In this document: positions 44,229-52,911 of the stretch, in pieces
Numbering within the stretch: the first letter of the stretch is position 1
How the letters are laid out: each line of letters starts with the position of its first letter
Origin: Chryseobacterium tagetis
Lineage (GTDB): Bacteria > Bacteroidota > Bacteroidia > Flavobacteriales > Weeksellaceae
Reading direction: 5' to 3'
DNA length: 64,000 nt
Assembly: GCF_016735585.2 (NCBI RefSeq)
Contig: NZ_JAERSE020000001.1
Coordinates: 1,116,001-1,180,000 of the forward strand
The notes under the pieces: generated by a model
Database searches by the model: none
Told to the model about the DNA's origin: nothing
Seen by the model: the letters and a program-made list of their open reading frames with translations, nothing else
Program-made: the position numbers and the translations under genes

Positions 44229-45176
44229 TCATGAACGAAATTCCAGCGGAGCCAGTGACGTTTTCTTTTTAAAGAAATTCGAAAAATGGGCTATTTGTTC
44301 AAAACCTAAAGAGTAAGCAATTTCTGAAACATTCCATTTCGTCTGCTTCAAAAGTATTTTGGCTTCCTGCACAATTCTTTCAGCAATGATTTCAGTTGTC
44401 GTTTTCCCGGTGCTTTCCTTTAATTTTTTATTCAGATAATTAACGTGCACAGACAGCCTGTCTGCATAGTCCTTTGCGCTTTTCAACTGCAGTCTCTGAT
44501 CTGAATTCTCAATTGGAAACTGCCTCTCCAGCAGCTCTATAAACAATGAAACCACCCGCAGTGAAGCGTCATTCGAGGTTGATAATTTAGAGGCCGGCTG
44601 TAGTTTCTGACCGTAGTGAATCAGCTCCAGCACATAGTTCCTGATCAGGTCATATTTAAAGATATAATCCGAATCGATCTCTTTTTTGATCCTGCCATAC
44701 AGATGCTCTATCTCATCGGCAAGCTCATCATCAATTTCAAACAAAGGAATATTCCCCGGCTGAAAAATCGGTAGGTCTTCAAGCGTACTGTGAGACTTGT
44801 CCTTTATAAAGAAATCTTCCGTAAATACACAAAAACTCCCCGACTGATGCGGATCTTCCGGCACCCAGTGATAAGGAACTTTAGGTGTAGCAAACAGTAA
44901 AGCATTCTTTTCGATCTGGATGATCTTATCGGCATATTCCGCACGGTTACGTCCTCGGATGAGGCTTATCTTATAATATTTCCTTCTGTTATAAGGCATT
45001 TCAGCCGTCGTCTTTACCCTTTCAATGGTCTGTGCTATATCAAATACATTAAAATGACCAATGTCTTTATGCAGCCCTTTCGGAAAGATCGTTTCTATAT
45101 CCGTTCCCAGTTTTGCTGTCATTTCCTTGTAGAAATCATCCAGCGAAGTATATGAAGTATGGGCGGTTGTTTCCAT
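44229..45176 (-). CDS. AraC-family transcriptional regulator
   Basis: A 315-residue regulator with an N-terminal cupin-like effector domain and a C-terminal AraC HTH pair: helices in HVNYLNKKLKESTGKTTTEII and the second helix-turn-helix in KWNVSEIAYSLGFEQIAHFSNFFKK, ending SLAPLEFRS. It probably controls the SDR gene immediately downstream, as is common for this arrangement in Bacteroidota. The start ATG at 45176 follows a -7 box at 45196-45203. Confidence 0.88.
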   Translation of the reverse strand: METTAHTSYTSLDDFYKEMTAKLGTDIETIFPKGLHKDIGHFNVFDIAQTIERVKTTAEMPYNRRKYYKISLIRGRNRAEYADKIIQIEKNALLFATPKVPYHWVPEDPHQSGSFCVFTEDFFIKDKSHSTLEDLPIFQPGNIPLFEIDDELADEIEHLYGRIKKEIDSDYIFKYDLIRNYVLELIHYGQKLQPASKLSTSNDASLRVVSLFIELLERQFPIENSDQRLQLKSAKDYADRLSVHVNYLNKKLKESTGKTTTEIIAERIVQEAKILLKQTKWNVSEIAYSLGFEQIAHFSNFFKKKTSLAPLEFRS

Positions 45177-45195
45177 AATGTCGATTTGTAAAAAT

Positions 45196-45203
45196 CAAAT
45201 GTA
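45196..45203 (-). promoter_or_regulatory. -7 box of the AraC-family gene
   Basis: The minus strand reads TACATTTG, an exact TAnnTTTG match, 20 bases upstream of the ATG. Confidence 0.6.
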
Positions 45204-45240
45204 CAAAATAAATACAATTAACATCTCAGGTTATTTTTTA

Positions 45241-45699
45241 GGCGGCTATATACCATTTTACACCATTGTCATTCTGACGAAGGAAGAATCTCATAATAGC
45301 TTAGATTCTTCATTTCACTGCGTTACATTCAGAATGACAGAATCATCATAATAAAGACAGCAGAATGAATGTAAAATTGTATATAATTATCTTTGGCGAC
45401 TATACAATTTTACACCATTGTCATTCTGACGAAGGAAGAATCTCATGATAGCTTAGATTCTTCATTTCACTGCGTTGCATTCAGAATGACAGAGTCGGTA
45501 GAATGAAGACAGCGGAATGAATGTAAAATTATATCTAATTATCTTTGGCGGCTATATACCATTTTACACCATTGTCATTCTGACGAAGGAAGAATCTCAT
45601 GATAGCTTAGATTCTTCATTTCACTGTGTTGCATTCAGAATGACAGAGTCAGCAGAATGAAGACAGCAGAATGAATGTAAAATTGTATATAATTATCTT
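45241..45699. repeat. Three-unit tandem array of ~152-bp palindromic repeats
   Basis: Units start at about 45241, 45395 and 45547 (about 154, 152 and 153 bp), nearly identical to one another. Each is a nested dyad: outer arms related to TATACAATTTTACA and TGTAAAATTGTATA, middle arms GTCATTCTGA and TCAGAATGAC, inner arms AGAATCT and AGATTCT. Hairpin cores lie at 45268-45338, 45420-45490 and 45574-45644. No ORF is supported. It fills the 531-base gap between the AraC gene and a lipoprotein gene. Confidence 0.85.
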
Positions 45700-45707
45700 T
45701 TTTAATT

Positions 45708-46775
45708 CTAAATCACAATTCCTCCTATCATTTCCAGCACCCACTTCCCCTCTTTATATTCAGCTGCATAATCATTCTGATAACTGCTTCCCGACTTTGA
45801 AATATAAAATCTATTGGCATTATTCGGGTCTCTTTTCATGTTGGAGACGCCGTTTCTCGTCACATCCGTTATTCTCGTATAATAGGTTCTTTTCTTATCA
45901 TCTTTAGAGATAAAAAGAACTCTCATTTCAGGGCTGATCTGATGAAAATAGTCACAGTCACTCTTAAATACTTCAAAAGTATAATGACTTTTTTTAAAAT
46001 CTATATCTTCGGCATAAGAAGGCAGCAGCAAAGTATAAAGCTCTGAAAACTTATTCTTTTCAGATTTAAATAGCGGATTCATATCCTCAAAATCATTGAT
46101 TCCATCACCGTCAGTGTCTTTGTTATCAGGATTTAAAGCAAAAGCCTCTTCAAAAATATCATTATAACCGTCCTGATCAGAATCTTTCATCAAATCATCC
46201 AGTTTTATTTTGAATAACTTTCCGTCTTCAATAGCCGAATAATCATCGTATCCCGGCAGACCGGGAACCTTAATGATTTTCACCAAACTTCCTTCAAACT
46301 GCAGATACCCATCTTTAATGATAGGCTTTTCCTGAATGTCATTGATATAATAATGACTGAAACTTAATCCTAAAAAATAAGCAGAAGGCTTATCATTTTC
46401 GATTTTCAGCAGCCAAAATCCTAGTTCGCTACTTCCTAATGCGTACAAAATGGTTCCATCCCGATAGTACCCTGAATATGAAAAATAGTCCGGAAACTTT
46501 TCATTAAAGAGTTTATATTTTTCTTTGTTGGCCTTTACTTTTTCTTCAGAAAATCCATCCCTAAATTCCAGACTGTCTTTTTTAAAGCTTCTGTATTCTT
46601 TAAGATCTATAATCTGAAGATATTCCGGTTTTTTCTCAAGAATTTCCTTCACCGTGTAAGGCTTTTTCTCAACATATACAGGCTTTTCTTCTTTGGTAAT
46701 AAAACAATGCTCTTCAATATTATTTTTCGAACATGAAACGACTAAAGCAAAAGCAATAAAATATAAAATCCTCAT
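45708..46775 (-). CDS. Lipoprotein with calcium-binding thrombospondin-3-like repeats
   Basis: A 355-residue lipoprotein: the N-terminus ILYFIAFALVVSCSKN has a lipobox with Cys at residue 15. A central segment has two Asp-rich loops (DSDQDGYNDIFEEA and DKDTDGDGINDFEDMNP) of the thrombospondin type 3 kind, which bind calcium. The rest is not assigned to a family. It probably sits in the outer membrane. The repeat array lies just past its stop codon, so its terminator may be the array itself. Confidence 0.72.
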   Translation of the reverse strand: MRILYFIAFALVVSCSKNNIEEHCFITKEEKPVYVEKKPYTVKEILEKKPEYLQIIDLKEYRSFKKDSLEFRDGFSEEKVKANKEKYKLFNEKFPDYFSYSGYYRDGTILYALGSSELGFWLLKIENDKPSAYFLGLSFSHYYINDIQEKPIIKDGYLQFEGSLVKIIKVPGLPGYDDYSAIEDGKLFKIKLDDLMKDSDQDGYNDIFEEAFALNPDNKDTDGDGINDFEDMNPLFKSEKNKFSELYTLLLPSYAEDIDFKKSHYTFEVFKSDCDYFHQISPEMRVLFISKDDKKRTYYTRITDVTRNGVSNMKRDPNNANRFYISKSGSSYQNDYAAEYKEGKWVLEMIGGIVI

Positions 46776-46802
46776 CTATTAAAAGTTTCACAGAGGAATG
46801 CA

Positions 46803-46838
46803 AAAAGCGCTCCCAAAATACATCGGAAGCGCTTTTCA
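46803..46838. terminator. Hairpin between lipoprotein and ychF genes
   Basis: AAAAGCGCT and AGCGCTTTT form a stem with a C/G extension around a longer loop. It lies between ychF's stop and the lipoprotein gene's start and so most likely ends ychF (minus strand). Confidence 0.7.
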
Positions 46839-46862
46839 TTTATAACTAACTTTAATATTTTC

Positions 46863-47954
46863 TTATACGTTGAATCTAAAGTGCATGATGTCTCCATCTT
46901 TCACGATATATTCTTTACCTTCTACAGAAAGTTTTCCGGCTTCTTTTACTTTCGCTTCAGATCCGTACTGCATATAATCATCATACTTGATCACTTCTGC
47001 ACGGATGAACCCTTTTTCAAAGTCTGTGTGAATCACACCAGCCGCTTGAGGAGCCGTCCAGCCCTGTCCGATCGTCCACGCTCTTACTTCTTTAACTCCT
47101 GCCGTAAAATACGTCTGAAGTTTTAATAGGTCGTACGCTTTTCTGATCAGACGGTTTACTCCCGGTTCTGTAAGACCTAATTCTTCAAGGAAGATCTCTC
47201 TTTCCTCAAAAGTCTCCAGTTCATTGATATCTGCTTCGATCTGAGCGGCCAATACTACGGTTTCAGCACCTTCTCCTTTCGCCATTTCTTCAATTTTACC
47301 AATCCACTCGTTTCCGTTCTTAATAGAATTTTCATCTACATTACAAACGTAAAGAACCGGCTTATTGGTCAGCAACTGTACTTCACCGATCACTGATGCT
47401 GTAAAATCATCTGTTGCAAATTCTCTGGCATTTCTACCATCCTCAAGATGTTTCTGAAGATTCTGAAGTGTTTCATACGTCAGAATATCCTCTTTCTTTC
47501 CGGATTTGATGAATTTTTTAGCTTTCTCCACTGCTTTCCCTACTGTTTCAAGGTCTTTCAGCTGAAGTTCAATATCAATAATTTCTTTATCTCTTAACGG
47601 ATCTACCGAACCTTCTACGTGAATGATATTACCGTTGTCAAAGCATCTTAGAACGTGGATGATCGCTTCACACTCACGAATGTTCGCCAAGAACTGGTTT
47701 CCTAACCCCTCTCCTTTACTTGCTCCTTTTACAAGACCTGCAATATCAACAATCTCAACAACAGCTGGTAAAACTCTCTCGGGTTTTACGATTTTTTCCA
47801 GTTCAAACAATCTCTGATCCGGTACAGAAACCGTTCCTAAGTTCGGTTCAATGGTACAGAAAGGATAGTTTGCAGACTGTGCTTTTGCGTTGCTCAGACA
47901 GTTAAAAAGAGTTGATTTACCTACATTCGGTAAGCCTACGATTCCACATTTCAT
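46863..47954 (-). CDS. ychF: Redox-regulated ATPase YchF (Obg family)
   Basis: A 363-residue P-loop protein that binds ATP rather than GTP and associates with ribosomes. The P-loop GLPNVGKST is at residues 7-15, the switch region VEIVDIAGLVKGASKGEGLGNQFL follows, and the nucleotide-specificity motif NVDE (in YVCNVDENSI) replaces the NKxD of GTPases, as in all YchF proteins. The C-terminal TGS-like domain ends FRFNV. It is a single-gene unit with a strong -7 box and a 70-base leader that can fold in two ways. Confidence 0.95.
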   Translation of the reverse strand: MKCGIVGLPNVGKSTLFNCLSNAKAQSANYPFCTIEPNLGTVSVPDQRLFELEKIVKPERVLPAVVEIVDIAGLVKGASKGEGLGNQFLANIRECEAIIHVLRCFDNGNIIHVEGSVDPLRDKEIIDIELQLKDLETVGKAVEKAKKFIKSGKKEDILTYETLQNLQKHLEDGRNAREFATDDFTASVIGEVQLLTNKPVLYVCNVDENSIKNGNEWIGKIEEMAKGEGAETVVLAAQIEADINELETFEEREIFLEELGLTEPGVNRLIRKAYDLLKLQTYFTAGVKEVRAWTIGQGWTAPQAAGVIHTDFEKGFIRAEVIKYDDYMQYGSEAKVKEAGKLSVEGKEYIVKDGDIMHFRFNV

Positions 47955-47976
47955 ATTGTAAAATTCTAAGTTTAAG

Positions 47977-48014
47977 GTTTAAAGTTCAATGCAAAAAAAC
48001 TTTAAACATTGAAC
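47977..48014 (-). other. Interleaved inverted repeats in the ychF leader
   Basis: On the minus strand the order is GTTCAATG, GTTTAAAG, seven T residues and G, CATTGAAC, CTTTAAAC. The first pairs with the third and the second with the fourth, so the RNA could form an H-type pseudoknot or two exclusive hairpins. It sits between promoter and start codon. It may be only a low-complexity repeat. Confidence 0.45.
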
Positions 48015-48031
48015 ATTGAATTTTAAGTGTG

Positions 48032-48039
48032 CAAAGATA
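48032..48039 (-). promoter_or_regulatory. -7 box of ychF
   Basis: The minus strand reads TATCTTTG, an exact TAnnTTTG match, about 78 bases upstream of the ATG at 47954. Confidence 0.6.
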
Positions 48040-48126
48040 GTGAAATTATAGGGAGTTTCATAATAAAAAATCCACCGGTCTTCCGGCAGATTTTTTAAAG
48101 AATGGTAAAAAGTTGTTTTTTTATGG

Positions 48127-48678
48127 TTACGGATTATTACCCGTTGCATTCTGAGCCAGCGGAACATCATTCGGGGCTTCCTGCAATGCTTTATCCAAAG
48201 TAAACAGAGATTCATCGGTCGCACGGTCGCCTCCGGCAATTTTCAGTTTATCAATCAGGTTCTGAGCCAATGTTTCCTCTTCAATCTGCTCCTGAACGAA
48301 CCACTGCATAAAATTCCAGGTAGCCCAGTCTTTTTCTTCCAATGACAGGTCCACGATCTTATAGATGGCTGTTGTATTGTCTACCTCATGTTTGAATACC
48401 CCGTCAAAACATGCGGATAATGATTTAGGATCGCTTGGAGGAGCCGGAATAGCCTCTACTTTCGGTTTTCCCCCTCTGTTCAGGATGTATTCCATGAATT
48501 TTATAGAATGGTTTCTTTCTTCCTGGGCGTGGCGGTACAGGAAATTGGCAATTCCCTGATAGCCTTTGTCGTCTGCCCATATTCCGTATGATAAGAAAAC
48601 GTGAGAGGCATGAATTTCTTTATTCATCTGCGCACTTAATGCTTTTTCCACCGTAGGCGAAAGTCTGTTGGTATTCAT
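48127..48678 (-). CDS. ftnA: Ferritin
   Basis: A 183-residue cytosolic ferritin that forms a 24-subunit iron-storage shell. Ferroxidase-centre ligands are visible: Glu in MNKEIHAS, Glu and His in AQEERNHSIKFMEY, and Glu in WFVQEQIEEETLAQ. The C-terminus is extended and hydrophilic. Single-gene unit. No BFR-type heme Met is evident, so ferritin is favoured over bacterioferritin. Confidence 0.92.
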   Translation of the reverse strand: MNTNRLSPTVEKALSAQMNKEIHASHVFLSYGIWADDKGYQGIANFLYRHAQEERNHSIKFMEYILNRGGKPKVEAIPAPPSDPKSLSACFDGVFKHEVDNTTAIYKIVDLSLEEKDWATWNFMQWFVQEQIEEETLAQNLIDKLKIAGGDRATDESLFTLDKALQEAPNDVPLAQNATGNNP

Positions 48679-48822
48679 AAGTCATATTTTTTGTGATTAG
48701 TAGAGATGATGCAAAAATGATTCCGATACCGTATTTCATTTTACATAATGTAAAAACAATACACAAACAAACTACTGAATAACAACAATTTAACATTGTA
48801 ATTTATAGTTATTCTAAAATAT

Positions 48823-48851
48823 AAAAGCAGCCCCGTTATGAGCTGCTTTTT
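48823..48851 (-). terminator. Terminator after the GHL10 lipoprotein gene
   Basis: AAAAGCAGC/GCTGCTTTT is a 9-bp stem around a 10-base loop, 30 bases past the stop of the gene at 48880-50478. Confidence 0.75.
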
Positions 48852-48879
48852 ATTTCATTTGATATCGTAACTGTTGATC

Positions 48880-50478
48880 TTATTTCATCTTTCTGGCCGT
48901 ATAATCACTTTCATTTCCCAATCTGTCAATCGCTTTTATAGCAATGGCAGTCAGCTTCTTCCCTTCCTTAAACTTCGGAAGCTCTTTTGAAAGCTGATCC
49001 AGCGTTAGAATCTCCGTTTCCCACACGCCGTCGTACTGGCTGAAAAGTACCCACTGAAAAACTTCCCCGATATTTTTCGTACTCCAGTTCACCTGTATGA
49101 TGCTTCCGCTTTCGGTACTGAACAAGGTAGGCTTCTGCAAAGGCACAGATACAATCCAAGGAGTTTTGGGCACCAAAGCTTTTTCTTTATATGGACCGTT
49201 CTTCAGTGCCGGGAGCATATTTGCATTTTTTGTCAGCCCGGCAATGCTCCAGTGGATTTCTCCTGCATCATTTTTTAAGATCTGCCTGGAGATCTCAATC
49301 TGATTCCTGATTTCTGTAGGACGGTCCGGAGAGCGTACTTCAACGGTATTCAGTCCCGGCCACAGGTGGCGTTTCATTGTATTTTCAGACTGCCACCAGT
49401 TCAATAAAGCTTCAAATCCCTGCCCTTTGGAATCGATGGTCCAGTACAGCTGGGGAGAGAAATAATCTACCCATCCTTTATTCAGCCAGAGCTTGGCATC
49501 GGCATACAGCTCATCGTATTGGGAAGACCCTGTAATCCCTTCAGGATAACCCGGTTTCCAGATCCCGAACGGACTGATCCCGAATCTTACGTAGCTTTTC
49601 TCTGCGTGAATTTCTTTACATATTCTTTCAACAAATTTATTCACGTTGTCTCTTCTCCAGTCGGCTCTTGTTAAGGTTCCGCCGCTGCTTACATAAGCAT
49701 TCCAGGTTTTGCTGTCCGGAAAATCCGCTCCCCTGTTGTAGGTGGCATACGGATAGAAATAATCATCAAAATGCACCGCATCAATATCATACCGCTTTAC
49801 AATATCCTTTACCACATTAGAAACATGACCCTGAGTTTTAGGATCTGCAGGATCCAGCCAGTACATCCCGTTTTTTAATTTGATCACAATATCCGAAAGC
49901 TTATTCACCATAGAAAGGCTGTTCGGTGTGCCTCCATTGGCATGATGGGCACGGTAAGGATTCAGCCAGACATGAAGCTCCAATCCCCTTTTATGCGCTT
50001 CTTCAATCCAGAACTGTAAAGGATCATAATTCGGATAAGGGGCTTTTCCCGTTTCCCCCGTCAGAAAGTATGACCACGGTTCTATATTGCTTGTATATAA
50101 AGCATCAGCGGAAGGTCTCACCTGGAAGATTACGGCATTGAAATTATTCTCTTTCAGCATATCCAGCATACTGATTGCTTCTGCTTTCTGTTGATCCACT
50201 GTCAGACTGTTTTTGGAAGGCCAGTTGATATTCGCTACACTGGCAATCCATACGCCTCTGAACTCCCTTCTGATCTCGGGAAGATTGGTTCTGAAATCTT
50301 CTTCAGCAGGTATCGCTGTCTTTGTAACCGCCTTTAAAGAGTCTTTTTTGGCTGCAGACACAGGTTGTGGTATATTTTTATGCTGTATGGGTTTTACAGG
50401 GTCTGCCAGCGTCTTGGAGCTGCTGCATGAAGCGAAAACACCCAGTAAGAATAGTAATTTTAATTGATTCCCTTTCAT
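48880..50478 (-). CDS. Glycosyl hydrolase-like lipoprotein (GHL10/DUF187, YngK-like)
   Basis: A 532-residue predicted lipoprotein: N-terminus with a lipobox LGVFASCSSS (Cys at about 18). The GHL10-type TIM barrel starts at EFRGVWIASVANINWPS, has NAVIFQVRPSADALY, LELHVWLNPYRAHHA, DAVHFDDYFYPYAT and VDYFSPQLYWTID, the conserved order in this family. The acidic residues in HFDDYF and the barrel make hydrolase activity plausible; substrates are unknown though peptidoglycan- or glycan-linked roles have been suggested. A fibronectin-like C-terminal domain follows from about residue 430. Confidence 0.85.
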   Translation of the reverse strand: MKGNQLKLLFLLGVFASCSSSKTLADPVKPIQHKNIPQPVSAAKKDSLKAVTKTAIPAEEDFRTNLPEIRREFRGVWIASVANINWPSKNSLTVDQQKAEAISMLDMLKENNFNAVIFQVRPSADALYTSNIEPWSYFLTGETGKAPYPNYDPLQFWIEEAHKRGLELHVWLNPYRAHHANGGTPNSLSMVNKLSDIVIKLKNGMYWLDPADPKTQGHVSNVVKDIVKRYDIDAVHFDDYFYPYATYNRGADFPDSKTWNAYVSSGGTLTRADWRRDNVNKFVERICKEIHAEKSYVRFGISPFGIWKPGYPEGITGSSQYDELYADAKLWLNKGWVDYFSPQLYWTIDSKGQGFEALLNWWQSENTMKRHLWPGLNTVEVRSPDRPTEIRNQIEISRQILKNDAGEIHWSIAGLTKNANMLPALKNGPYKEKALVPKTPWIVSVPLQKPTLFSTESGSIIQVNWSTKNIGEVFQWVLFSQYDGVWETEILTLDQLSKELPKFKEGKKLTAIAIKAIDRLGNESDYTARKMK

Positions 50479-50553
50479 CGTTTGAAAAACTGCCTTAAAT
50501 TATATTTCGTTTAATTAAAAATGAAAAATAAACATTTTCTTTTATTCTAAACT

Positions 50554-50582
50554 AAAAAAGCCCCGAAAAAATCGAGGCTTTA
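50554..50582 (-). terminator. Terminator after typA
   Basis: On the minus strand AAAGCCTCGA and TCGGGGCTTT pair with one mismatch around TTTTT, followed by TTTA. Confidence 0.7.
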
Positions 50583-50603
50583 GATATAGTTAAGAATTTC
50601 AGA

Positions 50604-52412
50604 TTATGCTTTTGCTCCTCTTTCCACTCTTTTTCTTTCTTCTTCAGAAAGGATTTTCTTTCTCATACGGATGAAGTTTGGAGTTACCTCGATCGCTTCA
50701 TCGCCCTGGATATATTCCATACATTCTTCAAGAGAGAATAAGATTTTTGGTGCTACACCGGTATCTTTATCTTTACCCGAAGCTCTCATGTTGTTCAGCT
50801 GTTTTGCTTCTACGATGTTTACAACAAGGTCACCCGGCTTATTCTGCTCCCCGATGATCATCCCTGCATAGATCTCCTCACCCGGATCTACGAAGAACTT
50901 CCCTCTGTCCTGTAGTTTAGCAATAGAATATTCAGTTGCAGGCCCCTGTGTTTTGCTGATCAATACTCCATTGTTTCTTCCCGGAATAGCGCCTTTGAAA
51001 GGCTTGTATTCTGTGAAACGGTGTGCCATAATAGCTTCCCCTGCAGTAGCGGTCAACATCTGAGAACGCAATCCGATCAATCCTCTTGAAGGAATTTCGA
51101 ATTCCATGTGCTGCATCTCCCCTTTAGTTTCCATAATGTGAAGATCTCCTTTTCTCTGCGTTGCCAAATCGATCACTCTTGAAGCAAATTCTTCAGGAAC
51201 GTCAACAACTAAAGATTCATACGGCTCTAATTTTTGTCCATTTTCATCTTCTCTCAAAATAACCTGTGGCTGACCAATGGTCATTTCATACCCTTCTCTT
51301 CTCATCGTTTCGATCAAAACTGACAAGTGAAGAATCCCTCTACCGAATACTAAGAAAGTGTTCGCATCATCAGTCTGCTGAACTCTTAATGCCAGGTTCT
51401 TCTCTAATTCTTTCGTTAATCTTTCTTTCAGGTGATTAGAAGTTACATACTTACCATCTTTACCGAAGAAAGGTGAATTGTTGATAGAGAACGTCATGTT
51501 CAGGGTAGGCTCATCAATTGCCGTTCTTTCCAATGGCTCAGGATTTTCAAGATCTACAAACGAATCTCCGATCTGGAAAGCATCAAAACCTACTACCGCA
51601 CAGATATCTCCTGCTTTTACTTCAGTTACTTTTTTCTTTCCTAATCCTTCGAAAACGTATAGTTCTTTTACTTTTCCTTTTACCACTTTTCCGTCTGCCT
51701 GTGCAAGACCGATCCATTGAGATTCCTTAAGCTCCCCTCTTGTTACTTTTCCGATCGCAATTCTTCCCAAGAAAGAAGAGAAATCAAGAGAAGTGATCTG
51801 CATCTGAAGGTTACCTTCAGTTACTTTAGGTTCCGGAACATATTGTAAAATACCATCCAATAACGGTAAAATATCTTCTGTCTGTTCTAATGAAGTGTTG
51901 AACCATCCTTGCTTAGAAGAACCGTAGAACGTTGGGAAATCCAATTGCTCCTCAGTAGCCTCAAGGTTGAAGAACAGATCAAATACCTGATCGTGAACCT
52001 CATCCGGACGGCAGTTTGGCTTATCAACTTTGTTGATCACTACCAATGGTCTTAGTCCTAGTTCCAATGCTTTCTGAAGTACGAATCTTGTCTGTGGCAT
52101 TGGTCCTTCGAACGCATCCACCAACAAAATAACCCCGTCAGCCATTTTCAATACTCTTTCTACTTCCCCACCAAAATCGGCGTGACCAGGAGTATCGATT
52201 ACGTTAATTTTCGTGTCTTTATAAGTAACAGAAATATTCTTGGATAAGATCGTGATCCCTCTTTCTCTTTCAAGATCATTGTTATCCATAATTAATTCTC
52301 CACTCTCCTGGTTTTCTCTGAAAATATTGGTAGCGTGGATGATTTTGTCAACCAAGGTAGTCTTACCGTGGTCAACGTGTGCGATAATCGCAATATTTCT
52401 AATGTTTTGCAT
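50604..52412 (-). CDS. typA: Ribosome-associated GTPase TypA/BipA
   Basis: A 602-residue translational GTPase that aids ribosome assembly and stress adaptation. The P-loop is in IIAHVDHGKTTLVDK, G2 in RERGITI, G3 DTPGHADFGGE, G4 NKVDKPNCRP, then domains II-III and the TypA C-terminal domain with PSRGLIGLRSQMLTAT and the basic end RMRKKILSEEERKRVERGAKA. EF-G-type domains IV and a distinct C-terminus separate it from LepA. It has a -7 box 19 bases upstream of the ATG and its own terminator. Confidence 0.95.
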   Translation of the reverse strand: MQNIRNIAIIAHVDHGKTTLVDKIIHATNIFRENQESGELIMDNNDLERERGITILSKNISVTYKDTKINVIDTPGHADFGGEVERVLKMADGVILLVDAFEGPMPQTRFVLQKALELGLRPLVVINKVDKPNCRPDEVHDQVFDLFFNLEATEEQLDFPTFYGSSKQGWFNTSLEQTEDILPLLDGILQYVPEPKVTEGNLQMQITSLDFSSFLGRIAIGKVTRGELKESQWIGLAQADGKVVKGKVKELYVFEGLGKKKVTEVKAGDICAVVGFDAFQIGDSFVDLENPEPLERTAIDEPTLNMTFSINNSPFFGKDGKYVTSNHLKERLTKELEKNLALRVQQTDDANTFLVFGRGILHLSVLIETMRREGYEMTIGQPQVILREDENGQKLEPYESLVVDVPEEFASRVIDLATQRKGDLHIMETKGEMQHMEFEIPSRGLIGLRSQMLTATAGEAIMAHRFTEYKPFKGAIPGRNNGVLISKTQGPATEYSIAKLQDRGKFFVDPGEEIYAGMIIGEQNKPGDLVVNIVEAKQLNNMRASGKDKDTGVAPKILFSLEECMEYIQGDEAIEVTPNFIRMRKKILSEEERKRVERGAKA

Positions 52413-52430
52413 AAAAGATTTTTACGGGTG

Positions 52431-52438
52431 CAAAAATA
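52431..52438 (-). promoter_or_regulatory. -7 box of typA
   Basis: The minus strand reads TATTTTTG, a TAnnTTTG match, 18 bases before the ATG at 52412. Confidence 0.6.
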
Positions 52439-52599
52439 GTGATTTTTAATGAAAAACTCACTAATAAGTTTTGATAATTAACAAATTCATAATGAGAAGG
52501 TTAAAACAAAAGCCTTTCTTAAGCCCCTACCATTGAGCTTATTATCATCATATTACAACTAAAAACTGTAAATCCCAGATTAAGTTTTTATGACCAATC

Positions 52600-52857
52600 T
52601 CAATATTTTTTTTCAAAAAAGTAAATCAAAGCGGCCTGAATTAAAACAATGAATCCGAATTTCAGTAAAAACGAAGTCTTGGAAATCTTGTGCCGGAAGA
52701 TCAGCATCGCCACAGCAGATCCGATGCTTCCGCCCAGAAAAGAGACTCCCAATAAAGTACGTTCGGGTATTCTCCGGTGGTGCAGGACTGCCTTCCTTTT
52801 GTCCAGCCCGAAAAGAATACCACTGAAAATATTGATGAAAAGAAATACATAAATCAT
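52600..52857 (-). CDS. DUF1294 membrane protein
   Basis: An 85-residue membrane protein with two or three hydrophobic helices. The conserved stretch RRIPERTLLGVSFLGGSIGSAVAML and DKRKA before it match DUF1294. The open frame extends to an ATG at 52911, but the added 18 codons coincide with a perfect terminator hairpin (52881-52899) that closes the upstream peptide gene, so the ATG at 52857 is chosen. That gives the usual family length. The function is unknown. Confidence 0.75.
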   Translation of the reverse strand: MIYVFLFINIFSGILFGLDKRKAVLHHRRIPERTLLGVSFLGGSIGSAVAMLIFRHKISKTSFLLKFGFIVLIQAALIYFFEKKY

Positions 52858-52873
52858 TGCCGCAAAGCTAAAT

Positions 52874-52908
52874 AAAAAAAGAGTGTTACAACAACACTCT
52901 TCTTTTTT
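52874..52908 (-). terminator. Terminator of the double-glycine peptide gene
   Basis: GAGTGTT and AACACTC form a perfect stem around ACAAC, with T-rich sequence on its minus-strand 3' side. It starts just after the stop codon of the peptide gene at 52912-53118 and overlaps the longest possible ORF of the DUF1294 gene. Confidence 0.85.
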
Positions 52909-52911
52909 CAT

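Noticed and set aside
45241-45699. CRISPR array
   Set aside because: There are only three units, they are ~152 bp and nearly identical throughout, with no distinct spacers and no cas genes nearby.
45671-45907. Plus-strand frame starting in the repeat array
   Set aside because: It spans the array end and the antisense strand of the lipoprotein gene; no homology or start signal supports it.
48127-48239. Minus-strand frame of 86 codons at 47979-48239 overlapping the ferritin gene end
   Set aside because: It is a shadow of the ferritin 3' end that runs into non-coding sequence; no start or domain support.
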